A DNA stretch of 9,351 bases, from contig CANHOY010000053.1 in NCBI GenBank assembly GCA_947462495.1, positions 1 through 9,351 of the forward strand. Reading direction: 5' to 3'. The stretch is from Bacteroidota bacterium. Lineage in GTDB: Bacteria; Bacteroidota; Bacteroidia; Chitinophagales; Chitinophagaceae. Every line of letters starts with the position of its first letter. Position 1 is the first letter of the stretch. Made by a program: the position numbers and the translations under genes. The notes beneath the pieces are model-generated. The model was not told the DNA's origin. It ran no database searches and worked only from the letters and a program-made list of their open reading frames with translations. This document shows, piece by piece, positions 1-7,034 of this stretch.

Positions 1-29
1 CTAAGAAGAAAGCTGCTAAAAAGAAATAA
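1..29 (+). CDS. 3' end of a gene with a Lys/Ala-rich C-terminus (partial)
   Basis: Only the last eight codons and the TAA stop (27-29) are inside the window. Read in the frame beginning at position 3 they give KKKAAKKK followed by stop. Such basic, low-complexity tails occur at the ends of several Bacteroidota nucleic-acid-binding proteins, such as histone-H1-like proteins and topoisomerase I, so a DNA- or RNA-binding protein is a reasonable guess but cannot be established from so few residues. The frame choice is supported by the terminator-like hairpins that start exactly at this stop codon. Confidence 0.55.
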
Positions 30-73
30 TTATCGCAAGATAATTAAATCGTCTTTTTTGCTTTCAGCAAAAA
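27..73 (+). other. Two consecutive stem-loops after the upstream stop codon
   Basis: The first hairpin has a perfect 8-bp arm (27-34 with 39-46, TAATTATC/GATAATTA) closed by a GCAA (GNRA-type) tetraloop, and its first arm contains the stop codon. Six T residues follow at 54-59. The second hairpin pairs 55-62 (TTTTTGCT) with 66-73 (AGCAAAAA) across a 3-nt loop and uses that same T run as its 5' arm. Both are AT-rich, so they may be a weak first terminator or a transcript-end stabiliser. The pairing is seen directly; the function is inferred. Confidence 0.4.
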
Positions 74-84
74 TAGATTTGAAG

Positions 85-115
85 TCCTCTCCGTTTACGG
101 AGGGGATTTTTTTTT
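85..115 (+). terminator. Intrinsic transcription terminator
   Basis: A 9-bp stem pairs 85-93 (TCCTCTCCG) with 98-106 (CGGAGGGGA), with one G-U wobble and a TTTA loop, and is followed directly by nine T residues (107-115). This is a textbook Rho-independent terminator for the plus-strand gene ending at 29. It also argues against the in-frame TTG at 114 as the start of the next gene, because that codon lies at the end of the T run. Confidence 0.85.
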
Positions 116-143
116 GAATAATTTTTTATACTTTACATACCCA

Positions 144-1817
144 ATGCACAACTACGAAATAGCAGAATACTTTTCTTTACTAAGTAAACTCATGGACATT
201 CATGGTGAAAATGAATTCAAAATAAAGTCCTATTCCAACGCTGCGTTTACACTAGATAAACTTACTGAACCTGTTGCTGAAATGTCCACTAGTGAACTAT
301 TTGCTATCAGAGGAATTGGCGAAGCGATTGGTCAAAAAATCATACAACTCATTGAAAATAAGGAACTTAGCTTACTAACTACTTATATCGAAAAAACACC
401 TCCTGGCATCATTGAACTAATAAAAATTAAAGGATTAGGTCCCAAAAAAATTAGAACTATTTGGAAAGAATTAGAAATAGAAAGTATCGGTGAACTACTT
501 TATGCTTGCCAAGAAAATAGATTAATTAATTACAAAGGTTTTGGTGCGAAGACACAACAAAACATTCAAGACAGTTTAGAATATTATTTACAACATCAAG
601 GAAGTTATCTATATCAACAAGTGGAAAGTTTAGTGAGCACCTTGCAAGAAGCAGTACAAAAATATTTTCCAAATGACTTGCATGAAGTATCAGGTGCTTA
701 TAAAAGACAAATGGAAAGTTTAGAATTTTTAGAAATCGTAACCACTGCTAATGAAAAAAAATTAACCGACTGGTTAATTGAAAAAGAATTTAAGGTGACA
801 AAAAATGAAGAATTTATTAGTTGCCATGGAACCGATAATTTTGAAATTAGGTGGTGGTTAACCACCCAAGATTCATTTCATTGGACCGACTTTAAATTGT
901 CCTGTTCTCCCGAATTTTTAGAAAAATGGGTCGAAAACCCCCTTTTTGATAAAAATTTTAAAAATATTTATCCACAGTCTATTTTCGAACAAATGGGGAT
1001 TCCTTTCATCCCCCCTGCTCAAAGAGAAGATCCAGCGATTATTGAACAAGTTAAAACCCAAGCACTAAAAGCTACCATTCAGAAAAGCGACATCAAGGGA
1101 ATTATCCATTCACATAGTACTTGGAGTGATGGAGTGCATACCATCGAACAAATGGCTTTAGCAGCCATCGAAAAAGGATTTGAATATTTGGTCATTAGCG
1201 ACCATTCCAAATCGGCTTTCTATGCCAATGGTTTACAAGTGGACAGGATAAGGGCTCAACATAAAGAAATTGATACACTCAATAAAAAATTAGCCCCTTT
1301 TGTTATTTTTAAAAGCATAGAGTCGGATATTTTGAATGATGGCAGCTTAGACTACCCTGATGAAGTATTGGAAAGCTTTGATATTGTGATTGCTTCCATT
1401 CATTCCAATTTAAAGATGACAGAAGAAAAAGCAATGGCTCGTTTAATGAGTGCTATTCAGAATCCCTATACAAGCATATTAGGCCATTTAACAAGTAGAT
1501 TGCTTTTAAGTAGAAAAGGATATCCCGTAGATCATGATGCCATTATAGAAGCTTGTGCCAATAATGATGTGGTAATAGAACTTAACGCACACCCCAGAAG
1601 GTTAGATATGGATTGGCGTTTTATTCCTGCTGCTTTAAAAAAAGATGTACTTATTTCTATCAATCCAGATGCCCACTCGGTGGAGGGATTTGATGATTGT
1701 AAGTATGGTGTATTGGTGGCTCAAAAAGCTGGCTTGACAGCCACTCAAAATTTAAGTAGCTTTTCCCTAGAGGAAATGATGGAGTTTGTTGCATTTCAAC
1801 AAGCCAAAAGAACTTAG
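144..1817 (+). CDS. Noncanonical PolX: HhH region, degenerate X-family polymerase palm, intact PHP phosphoesterase
   Basis: Length is 557 aa from the ATG at 144, close to the ~570 aa usual for bacterial PolX. An in-frame TTG at 114 is rejected because it sits in the terminator T run. Residues 1-150 form the 8-kDa-like region with helix-hairpin-helix GxG turns at about 57-59, 97-99 and 132-134. The palm segment at 183-197 still resembles the family motif (G-S-x-R-R...D-x-D) but reads G184-A185-Y-K-R and has F195 and E197 where the two metal-binding Asp belong; the third Asp position is E234. The C-terminal PHP domain (about 318-557) keeps every expected metal ligand: H322/H324, D353-H354, E393, H420, H448, E479 and D509/H511. 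I infer a DNA repair 3'-5' exonuclease or phosphoesterase in the cytoplasm with little or no polymerase activity. Noncanonical bacterial PolX proteins with substituted polymerase sites that act only as nucleases are known. Its 3' end overlaps the convergent GH13 gene by 4 bp. Confidence 0.88.
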   Translation: MHNYEIAEYFSLLSKLMDIHGENEFKIKSYSNAAFTLDKLTEPVAEMSTSELFAIRGIGEAIGQKIIQLIENKELSLLTTYIEKTPPGIIELIKIKGLGPKKIRTIWKELEIESIGELLYACQENRLINYKGFGAKTQQNIQDSLEYYLQHQGSYLYQQVESLVSTLQEAVQKYFPNDLHEVSGAYKRQMESLEFLEIVTTANEKKLTDWLIEKEFKVTKNEEFISCHGTDNFEIRWWLTTQDSFHWTDFKLSCSPEFLEKWVENPLFDKNFKNIYPQSIFEQMGIPFIPPAQREDPAIIEQVKTQALKATIQKSDIKGIIHSHSTWSDGVHTIEQMALAAIEKGFEYLVISDHSKSAFYANGLQVDRIRAQHKEIDTLNKKLAPFVIFKSIESDILNDGSLDYPDEVLESFDIVIASIHSNLKMTEEKAMARLMSAIQNPYTSILGHLTSRLLLSRKGYPVDHDAIIEACANNDVVIELNAHPRRLDMDWRFIPAALKKDVLISINPDAHSVEGFDDCKYGVLVAQKAGLTATQNLSSFSLEEMMEFVAFQQAKRT

Positions 1818-3097
1818 GCTTTTACATACACGAAATAATCACCAGGCATTAACTCAAATGATACTTCTTTATTAAAAGTAAAGCTCAACCCGGAGAAAAT
1901 GTTTTTATACTCCCCTACTAGTAATTCGTGATCGAACTTTATTTTTTGTATTTGGTCGCCCAAATTAAGTACCACCAAAATAACATCCTTTGAAGGTGTT
2001 AGCGCATCGGTTAAAGCATCATACCTAAGATAAGCCATGGTTTTTTCTCCTTGGGTGGGTAAATTATACGTGTTGCCCTTGGTAATACAAGCATGCGATT
2101 TTCTTAAACTAATAAGGGTTTTATAAAAATCATGTAGTTTAGGGGAAGGCGTCCATTCAATACCATCTTTGTCAAAGAAGGCCAAGCGTTTTTGATTGGG
2201 TAATTCCTGGCCACTATATATTAATGGAATCCCTTTCCAAGTAAATGTAAATACAGCCCATGCCTTTGCCGCCACGCCAAACTTTTCAGCTTCGGTTCCA
2301 TTCCAAGAATTTTCATCATGATTGGAGGTAAAAAATAACTTCATCGCCCCTATAGGATATTGATGATAACTATGAAGCACATTGTAAATATCATTGACGT
2401 TAGCTTCGCCTTTAGCCACTTTTTCAGAGGTATGCATCCAACCCCAAGCATAACTTACATCAAAAACTAAATGATATTCTGCCACATCCGTTTCAGCTAG
2501 CCAAAATAATGGCTTGATGGTTTCACAAGCAGTTCTTGCAGACACCCAAAAATCTAGCGGAACCAAATGCGCCATATCACATCTAAAACCATCTATTTTA
2601 AAATCACGAACCCAATATTGCATAGCCCCAATTAAGGCTGCCCGCATTTCATTATTATTGTAATTCAAATCTACTACATCATCCCAACCATTGCGTTCTG
2701 TAAAATTACCCTGTTCATCTCTCGTAAACCATTCTGGATGGTGCTGCATCCATTCATGTTGTCTACCCGTATGATTGGCCACCCAATCGATGATTACTTT
2801 CATACCCAATTGATGCGCATTGGTAATGAGGTCAATTAAATTTTGCTCATTGCCAAACTCAGAATTGATTTTGGTATAACTACTACATGCATAATAACTA
2901 CCCAAACTACCTTTTCGTACTTTTTCACTGATGCTCGTAATAGGCATTAACCAAAGTACCTCCACACCCATCTCTTTTAAACGAGGAAGATGTTTTTGAA
3001 AAGCTTTAAAAGTACCTTCGGGAGTATATTGCCTAATATTTACTTCATAGATAGAAATAGTATCTGCCCATGGTACTGTCTTAAAATTCGCATCCAT
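1814..3097 (-). CDS. Alpha-amylase family glycoside hydrolase (GH13), cytoplasmic
   Basis: Length is 427 aa. The (beta/alpha)8 GH13 signatures appear in order: region I DWVANH (104-109), a region-V-like VVDLN (141-145), region II GFRCD with the nucleophile D174 and R172, region III with the acid/base E202 (LAETD), and region IV SNHDE with D261. Residues 296-315 (GQELP...FFDKDGIEW) match the usual segment after region IV. About 355-427 forms a short beta-rich C-terminal domain. The catalytic triad is complete, so it should act on alpha-glucosidic bonds of starch-, glycogen- or malto-oligosaccharide-like substrates. There is no signal peptide, lipobox or starch-binding module, so I infer a cytoplasmic enzyme. 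Exact specificity (amylase, maltogenic enzyme or transferase) cannot be decided. It is convergent with the PolX gene (shared TTAG at 1814-1817) and divergent from the permease gene. Confidence 0.9.
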   Translation of the reverse strand: MDANFKTVPWADTISIYEVNIRQYTPEGTFKAFQKHLPRLKEMGVEVLWLMPITSISEKVRKGSLGSYYACSSYTKINSEFGNEQNLIDLITNAHQLGMKVIIDWVANHTGRQHEWMQHHPEWFTRDEQGNFTERNGWDDVVDLNYNNNEMRAALIGAMQYWVRDFKIDGFRCDMAHLVPLDFWVSARTACETIKPLFWLAETDVAEYHLVFDVSYAWGWMHTSEKVAKGEANVNDIYNVLHSYHQYPIGAMKLFFTSNHDENSWNGTEAEKFGVAAKAWAVFTFTWKGIPLIYSGQELPNQKRLAFFDKDGIEWTPSPKLHDFYKTLISLRKSHACITKGNTYNLPTQGEKTMAYLRYDALTDALTPSKDVILVVLNLGDQIQKIKFDHELLVGEYKNIFSGLSFTFNKEVSFELMPGDYFVYVKA

Positions 3098-3132
3098 TTT
3101 ATAGTATTTTTATTATCTTGTACACCAACACT

Positions 3133-4494
3133 ATGAGCCAAACTCCCAATTTAGAGCGCAAATTAAGCCTTTTACATGCAACCGCCATCAACATGATTGA
3201 CATGGTGGGTATTGGACCCTTTGTTGTTTTAAGTGTAGTAGCTCAAATTATGGCGGGCCCCTATTTTTTATATGCTTGGATAGCAGGTGCGCTGCTTTCT
3301 TATTTAGATGCTATGGTGTGGAGCCAATTAGGGGCAGCCTTACCTAGAGCCGGTGGTAGTTTCCATTTTTTAAAAGAAGGTTACGGAGAAAAGGCAGGTT
3401 CCTTAATGAGTTTTCTATTTGTTTGGCAAACCATGATTCAAGCTCCTCTCGTAATTGCTTCTGCCGCTATTGGATTTTCACAATATGCCAATTACTTTTT
3501 TCATTTATCTTTTATACAAGAAAAAGCTTTGAGTGGTTTAGTGGTGATTCTTGTAATTATATTATTGTATCGAAAAATAGAATCCATTGGTAAAATATCC
3601 GTTTTTTTATGGGTAATTGTTTTAGGCACTATGGCATGGATCATTGGCGGGGGCATTATGCATGGAAATTTCATGGAACCTATTAGGCATATCAATGATG
3701 GATTTAGTTTGGAACATGGATTTGTAGCGGCGTTAGGTTTTGCAAGTGTTAAAACCATCTATAGCTATTTAGGCTATTATAATGTATGCCATTTAGGAGG
3801 AGAAATTAAGAACCCTAGTAAGAATATTCCTAGAAGTATGTTTATTTCTATTACAGGTATTGCAATTTTGTATTTAGCCATGAATATTAGCGTAGCTAGT
3901 GTACTTCCCTTTCAAACGATTGTCAATAGTAAGTTTGTGGTAAGTGATTATATTAAAACTTTATACGGACCTACTGCCGGGGCTTTTGCAACTGTCTTAA
4001 TTTTATTGGTCGCTTTCTCTTCTTTATTCTCCGCTACATTGGGTTATAGCAGAATTCCCTATGCTGCAGCACAAAACAAATCCTTTTTTCCTTTTTTTGG
4101 TGCCCTACATCCAAAATTACATTTTCCGCACAGGTCTTTATTGGTTTTAGGAGGCATCGCTTTTGTGTTTAGTTTATTGTTTCGATTAAAAGAAGTGATA
4201 GATGCTATTTTAGCCATGCGTATTTTAATTCAATTTATAGGACAAGCCATTGGACTCTTAATATTGTTCAAAAGAAAAGGAAAAAGTTTTTTCCCCTGGA
4301 AGATGCCACTTTATCCATTGCCCCTCTTTTTAGCAATACTCATTTGGGTAGGAATCTTTATTTCTACTGGCAAAAAAATGATGCTCAGTGGTCTTGTGGT
4401 AATTAGCTTAGGCCTGGTGGCTTATTTCATTGCAAAAAAAATGAAATGGATTGGGGATGCTACAGCGGCCGATGAAAAAAATACCCTTTCCTAA
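3133..4494 (+). CDS. APC-superfamily amino acid/polyamine-type permease
   Basis: Length is 453 aa from the ATG at 3133; an in-frame TTG at 3118 would add five residues with no support. The protein is strongly hydrophobic with about twelve predicted membrane segments, near residues 15-38, 43-66, 90-112, 130-148, 154-176, 194-212, 230-252, 280-302, 335-350, 358-378, 395-415 and 418-436, which is the size and topology of the amino acid-polyamine-organocation superfamily. The broken-helix glycine motif in TM1 is present as MVGIGPF (24-30), and the loop motif GGEIKNPSKNIPRS after the sixth segment is characteristic of the family. The short polar tail (about 440-453) should be cytoplasmic. Inner-membrane secondary transport of an amino acid or amine is expected; the substrate cannot be called. 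It lies 35 bp from the divergent GH13 gene, and its stop is 15 bp from the stop of the opposing small gene. Confidence 0.88.
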   Translation: MSQTPNLERKLSLLHATAINMIDMVGIGPFVVLSVVAQIMAGPYFLYAWIAGALLSYLDAMVWSQLGAALPRAGGSFHFLKEGYGEKAGSLMSFLFVWQTMIQAPLVIASAAIGFSQYANYFFHLSFIQEKALSGLVVILVIILLYRKIESIGKISVFLWVIVLGTMAWIIGGGIMHGNFMEPIRHINDGFSLEHGFVAALGFASVKTIYSYLGYYNVCHLGGEIKNPSKNIPRSMFISITGIAILYLAMNISVASVLPFQTIVNSKFVVSDYIKTLYGPTAGAFATVLILLVAFSSLFSATLGYSRIPYAAAQNKSFFPFFGALHPKLHFPHRSLLVLGGIAFVFSLLFRLKEVIDAILAMRILIQFIGQAIGLLILFKRKGKSFFPWKMPLYPLPLFLAILIWVGIFISTGKKMMLSGLVVISLGLVAYFIAKKMKWIGDATAADEKNTLS

Positions 4495-4509
4495 ATGTAT
4501 AGTTTGAGT

Positions 4510-4650
4510 TTATTTGCTCCTGGTGCCGATACCGCTAATGAGCAACCCTAATACAAGTCCAATAATAAGCCCAATTTTAACATTCTTGATCATCCAGCCA
4601 ATGGCTAATCCAATCACTAATAAAGTAAAAATGCTTACGTTACGTCTCAT
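4510..4650 (-). CDS. Small two-helix membrane protein (46 aa), unknown function
   Basis: Reading the minus strand from ATG (4650-4648) gives 46 codons and a TAA stop. The sequence starts MRRN, has a hydrophobic helix at about 5-21 (VSIFTLLVIGLAIGWMI), a short basic turn (KNVK, 22-25), and a second glycine-rich helix at about 26-41 (IGLIIGLVLGLLISGI), and ends GTRSK. The basic residues at both ends and in the turn make orientation ambiguous, although a two-pass hairpin is the simplest reading. The start lies only 2 nt past the stop of the deacetylase gene (TAA-CC-ATG), so it is very likely the last gene of that operon and translationally coupled. I do not recognise the family. The regular spacing of hydrophobic residues and the tight junction make it more than a chance ORF; the plus-strand ORF over it is a shadow. 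Confidence 0.68.
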   Translation of the reverse strand: MRRNVSIFTLLVIGLAIGWMIKNVKIGLIIGLVLGLLISGIGTRSK

Positions 4651-4652
4651 GG

Positions 4653-7013
4653 TTAATGCTTGGGTAAAGAAATTATATTGGACAATAGTTTATAGGCGCC
4701 TGCATTACCAGCAGGGAGTTGTCTAAATAGCACCAAACTTAGATAAACCATATTCCCTTTTCCATAAGGAGCAATTAATAAACTACCATTTGAAATAGCT
4801 TCCCCTTTATCATTCATTGCTAATGGAGTTTCAAAGTGTGCATCTATATTTTCGGCTTGATAGGTACTTCTTTCCTGTACCCAATTTTCAAAATCAGCAG
4901 CAATTATTTTATTAGGGAAATTAAGTACTGAATGAGCAGGTAATATAAATTGAACAGGCACTTCTTCTTGAGAAACTCTTCTTCCTGAATTAACCGAAAA
5001 TGAATAAGGACCCACTTTCACTTTTTTTAAGCCCGCTTGATTGCTTTTTAAATATTGAACCACCCAATTACCTCCTTGTTCTATATAAGCATTTACGATT
5101 TCATTTTTATCAGTTAAATATTCCAGCATATTGTAAGCACGAATCCCCACCACTACAGCATCAAATTGTTTTAATTTTTCTAAATTAATATCCGACTCTT
5201 TAAGTAGAGTAACTTGATAGCCTAATTCAATTAACGCCTCGGGTAACTTATCTCCTGCTCCATCAATATAACCCACTTTGGCAGGTTTGGTTTTAACATC
5301 CGCTTCCACAATTTTAGTAGTGGCAGTAGGAAAATAAGTTAAAGTAGGAATATGATCATACTGAATATTTTTGGTGTACACATCTTCTACTGTGGTGGGC
5401 AATGCCTCATTGGCCGATTGCATCGCTACTTTCATCTGCTTCGAAATTCCTTGACGTAAGTTCTGATAGCTTATAGAAACGTTTTGACCCGCTTGCTTTA
5501 AATATACTTCCTTATCATATTTTATTTCATGAACAGGCACTACTACTATGGGTTCGTACACATCTCCTTTTGTGGGATCGGTAAACTTATATTGTACTGG
5601 AATGGGGAAATTAAAAGATTGGCCATTGATTTGAACTACCAATCCTACTTTAAAAGCAGGTTCGTTTTCTGCGTCTCCAATCAGTTGTTGATTGGTTACC
5701 ACAAACATTCCTTCTGTTTTTGGCTGCACCAACCAATAGGGTTGCGAGATAGGAAAACTAGCTGGCACTTTAAAGCTATATTCAAACTGAATATTCTCAT
5801 TGTAGGCAAGCGCTTTATTGAATGTAGAATCAGTACCTAGTGGCCAACTCACTTTAACTAGTTTTGCCTCCGCCATAGATCGTTGATTCAATAAAAATTG
5901 AAGTTTTACCTCTGCGCCTTGTTCTACCTGTTGTTGTTGAGTAGTCGCTTCAAAAAATAAACCAGCACAATCTCTTATACTATTTTTCACTTCCTCTAAC
6001 TTATAATCCCTCCATTTTGAAATGGGTAATAATGCTATTTGCTTGTATAAATTAACCAATGCCGCAACTGATGCGGATGGATTTTCTGTTTGAAATTGTT
6101 TTACAATAGTGCTGATATTAGTTTCAATGGCAATAGCTTCTTTTTCATTGTTTGTTATTTTACTCCACCCAATATTAACGCCCTCCATGATATCCTGCTT
6201 AGCTGAATCACCACCTGTCAATTCAAAAAATTCATAAATTGCCCCTCTACGACGAGGTCTTCCTTCGCCTTGACTTTTATGCATGGTCCTGGCTTCTGCT
6301 CCAATTTCTCCATAACTTTTTCCTAAAACGGCATTGTAGCCCCCTACCTCTAATTTTAATTGATTGTTGTTGGTGGTATTAATAGAACCAAAATTAAAAG
6401 TGTTCCATAAAATTCTTTTCGCTTTCCAAGGCACAAGCCCTAATTTAAATTGTTCAGGAAACTGAGTAGGATCGGCAGCTGCCAAGTAGGCTTCATTCGC
6501 AATAATAGCAGAGGCGGAATGATGACCATGGCCTGCACGGGCATCTCTTGGGAAACGGGTTATAATAATGTCTGGTTGAAATTTACGAATCACTAAAACA
6601 GCATCACTTAATACTTTATTATGATCCCAAATGCGCAAGGCTTCCTCTGAAGATTTACTAAATCCAAATTCATAGGCCGATGAAAAGTATTGTTCTGCCC
6701 CATCAATTCTTCTAGCGGCCAGTAATTCCTGAGTTCTAATCATCCCCAATTCTATCCCTTGTTCTTTACCAATTAAGTTTTGCCCTCCGTCCCCTCTTGT
6801 TAAACTTAAGTAGGCTGTTCTAAACATTCTTTGCTTCGTCAAATAAGGCAAAAAACTATTGTTCTCGTCATCTGGATGAGCGGCTATGTATAAAACACTC
6901 CCTACCGTTTTAAGCTTATTAATTTGGGCCAGTATTTCCGCACTTGGTTTTTGTGCCGATACAGACTGACCAACTAATAATATAAGTACTAAATAAATTA
7001 AAATATTTTTCAT
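4653..7013 (-). CDS. Secreted PIG-L/LmbE-type deacetylase with C-terminal GATase1-like domain
   Basis: Length is 786 aa from the ATG at 7013; an upstream in-frame TTG at 7025 is rejected because the ATG gives a clean signal peptide (MKN, hydrophobic 4-15, cleavage likely VSA20|Q21). The N-terminal catalytic domain (about 36-270) carries AHPDDE at 45-50, with zinc ligands H46 and D49, and a downstream GHGHHS at 161-166 supplying the third ligand, as expected for zinc-dependent N-acyl/N-acetyl deacetylases related to PIG-L, MshB and BshB. Residues about 350-560 are a beta-rich linker I cannot assign firmly. From about 579 to the end there is a Rossmann-like GATase1/ThuA-type region (VGYIDGAGD, then FDAVVVGIRAYN) with no evident catalytic Cys nucleophile. 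The product is exported, so it probably deacylates a periplasmic or surface glycan or conjugate rather than a cytoplasmic thiol precursor; the substrate is unknown. It lies 21 bp downstream of the M14 gene and 2 bp upstream of the small membrane protein gene. Confidence 0.85.
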   Translation of the reverse strand: MKNILIYLVLILLVGQSVSAQKPSAEILAQINKLKTVGSVLYIAAHPDDENNSFLPYLTKQRMFRTAYLSLTRGDGGQNLIGKEQGIELGMIRTQELLAARRIDGAEQYFSSAYEFGFSKSSEEALRIWDHNKVLSDAVLVIRKFQPDIIITRFPRDARAGHGHHSASAIIANEAYLAAADPTQFPEQFKLGLVPWKAKRILWNTFNFGSINTTNNNQLKLEVGGYNAVLGKSYGEIGAEARTMHKSQGEGRPRRRGAIYEFFELTGGDSAKQDIMEGVNIGWSKITNNEKEAIAIETNISTIVKQFQTENPSASVAALVNLYKQIALLPISKWRDYKLEEVKNSIRDCAGLFFEATTQQQQVEQGAEVKLQFLLNQRSMAEAKLVKVSWPLGTDSTFNKALAYNENIQFEYSFKVPASFPISQPYWLVQPKTEGMFVVTNQQLIGDAENEPAFKVGLVVQINGQSFNFPIPVQYKFTDPTKGDVYEPIVVVPVHEIKYDKEVYLKQAGQNVSISYQNLRQGISKQMKVAMQSANEALPTTVEDVYTKNIQYDHIPTLTYFPTATTKIVEADVKTKPAKVGYIDGAGDKLPEALIELGYQVTLLKESDINLEKLKQFDAVVVGIRAYNMLEYLTDKNEIVNAYIEQGGNWVVQYLKSNQAGLKKVKVGPYSFSVNSGRRVSQEEVPVQFILPAHSVLNFPNKIIAADFENWVQERSTYQAENIDAHFETPLAMNDKGEAISNGSLLIAPYGKGNMVYLSLVLFRQLPAGNAGAYKLLSNIISLPKH

Positions 7014-7034
7014 ACAAGCTTTCAATAATAAATT

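Noticed and set aside
114..143. TTG at 114 as the start of the PolX gene
   Set aside because: It lies in the terminator T run, and the ATG at 144 begins a sequence that fits the PolX N-terminus directly.
3501..3758. Minus-strand ORF of 85 codons inside the permease gene
   Set aside because: It is fully antisense to a well-supported 12-TM permease and has no recognisable domain.
4470..4509. Possible terminator for the minus-strand operon (T run complementary to the A run at about 4475-4481)
   Set aside because: Only a 4-bp ATAC/GTAT stem could be found before the T run, too weak to call, and it lies in the permease coding end.
4514..4726. Plus-strand ORF of 70 codons
   Set aside because: It is antisense to the 46-aa minus-strand gene and the end of the deacetylase gene, with low-complexity Pro/Asn/Ile content typical of a shadow frame.
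5000..5188. Plus-strand ORFs at 5000-5188 and 5529-5840
   Set aside because: Both are antisense to the deacetylase coding region, with atypical composition and no domain signal.
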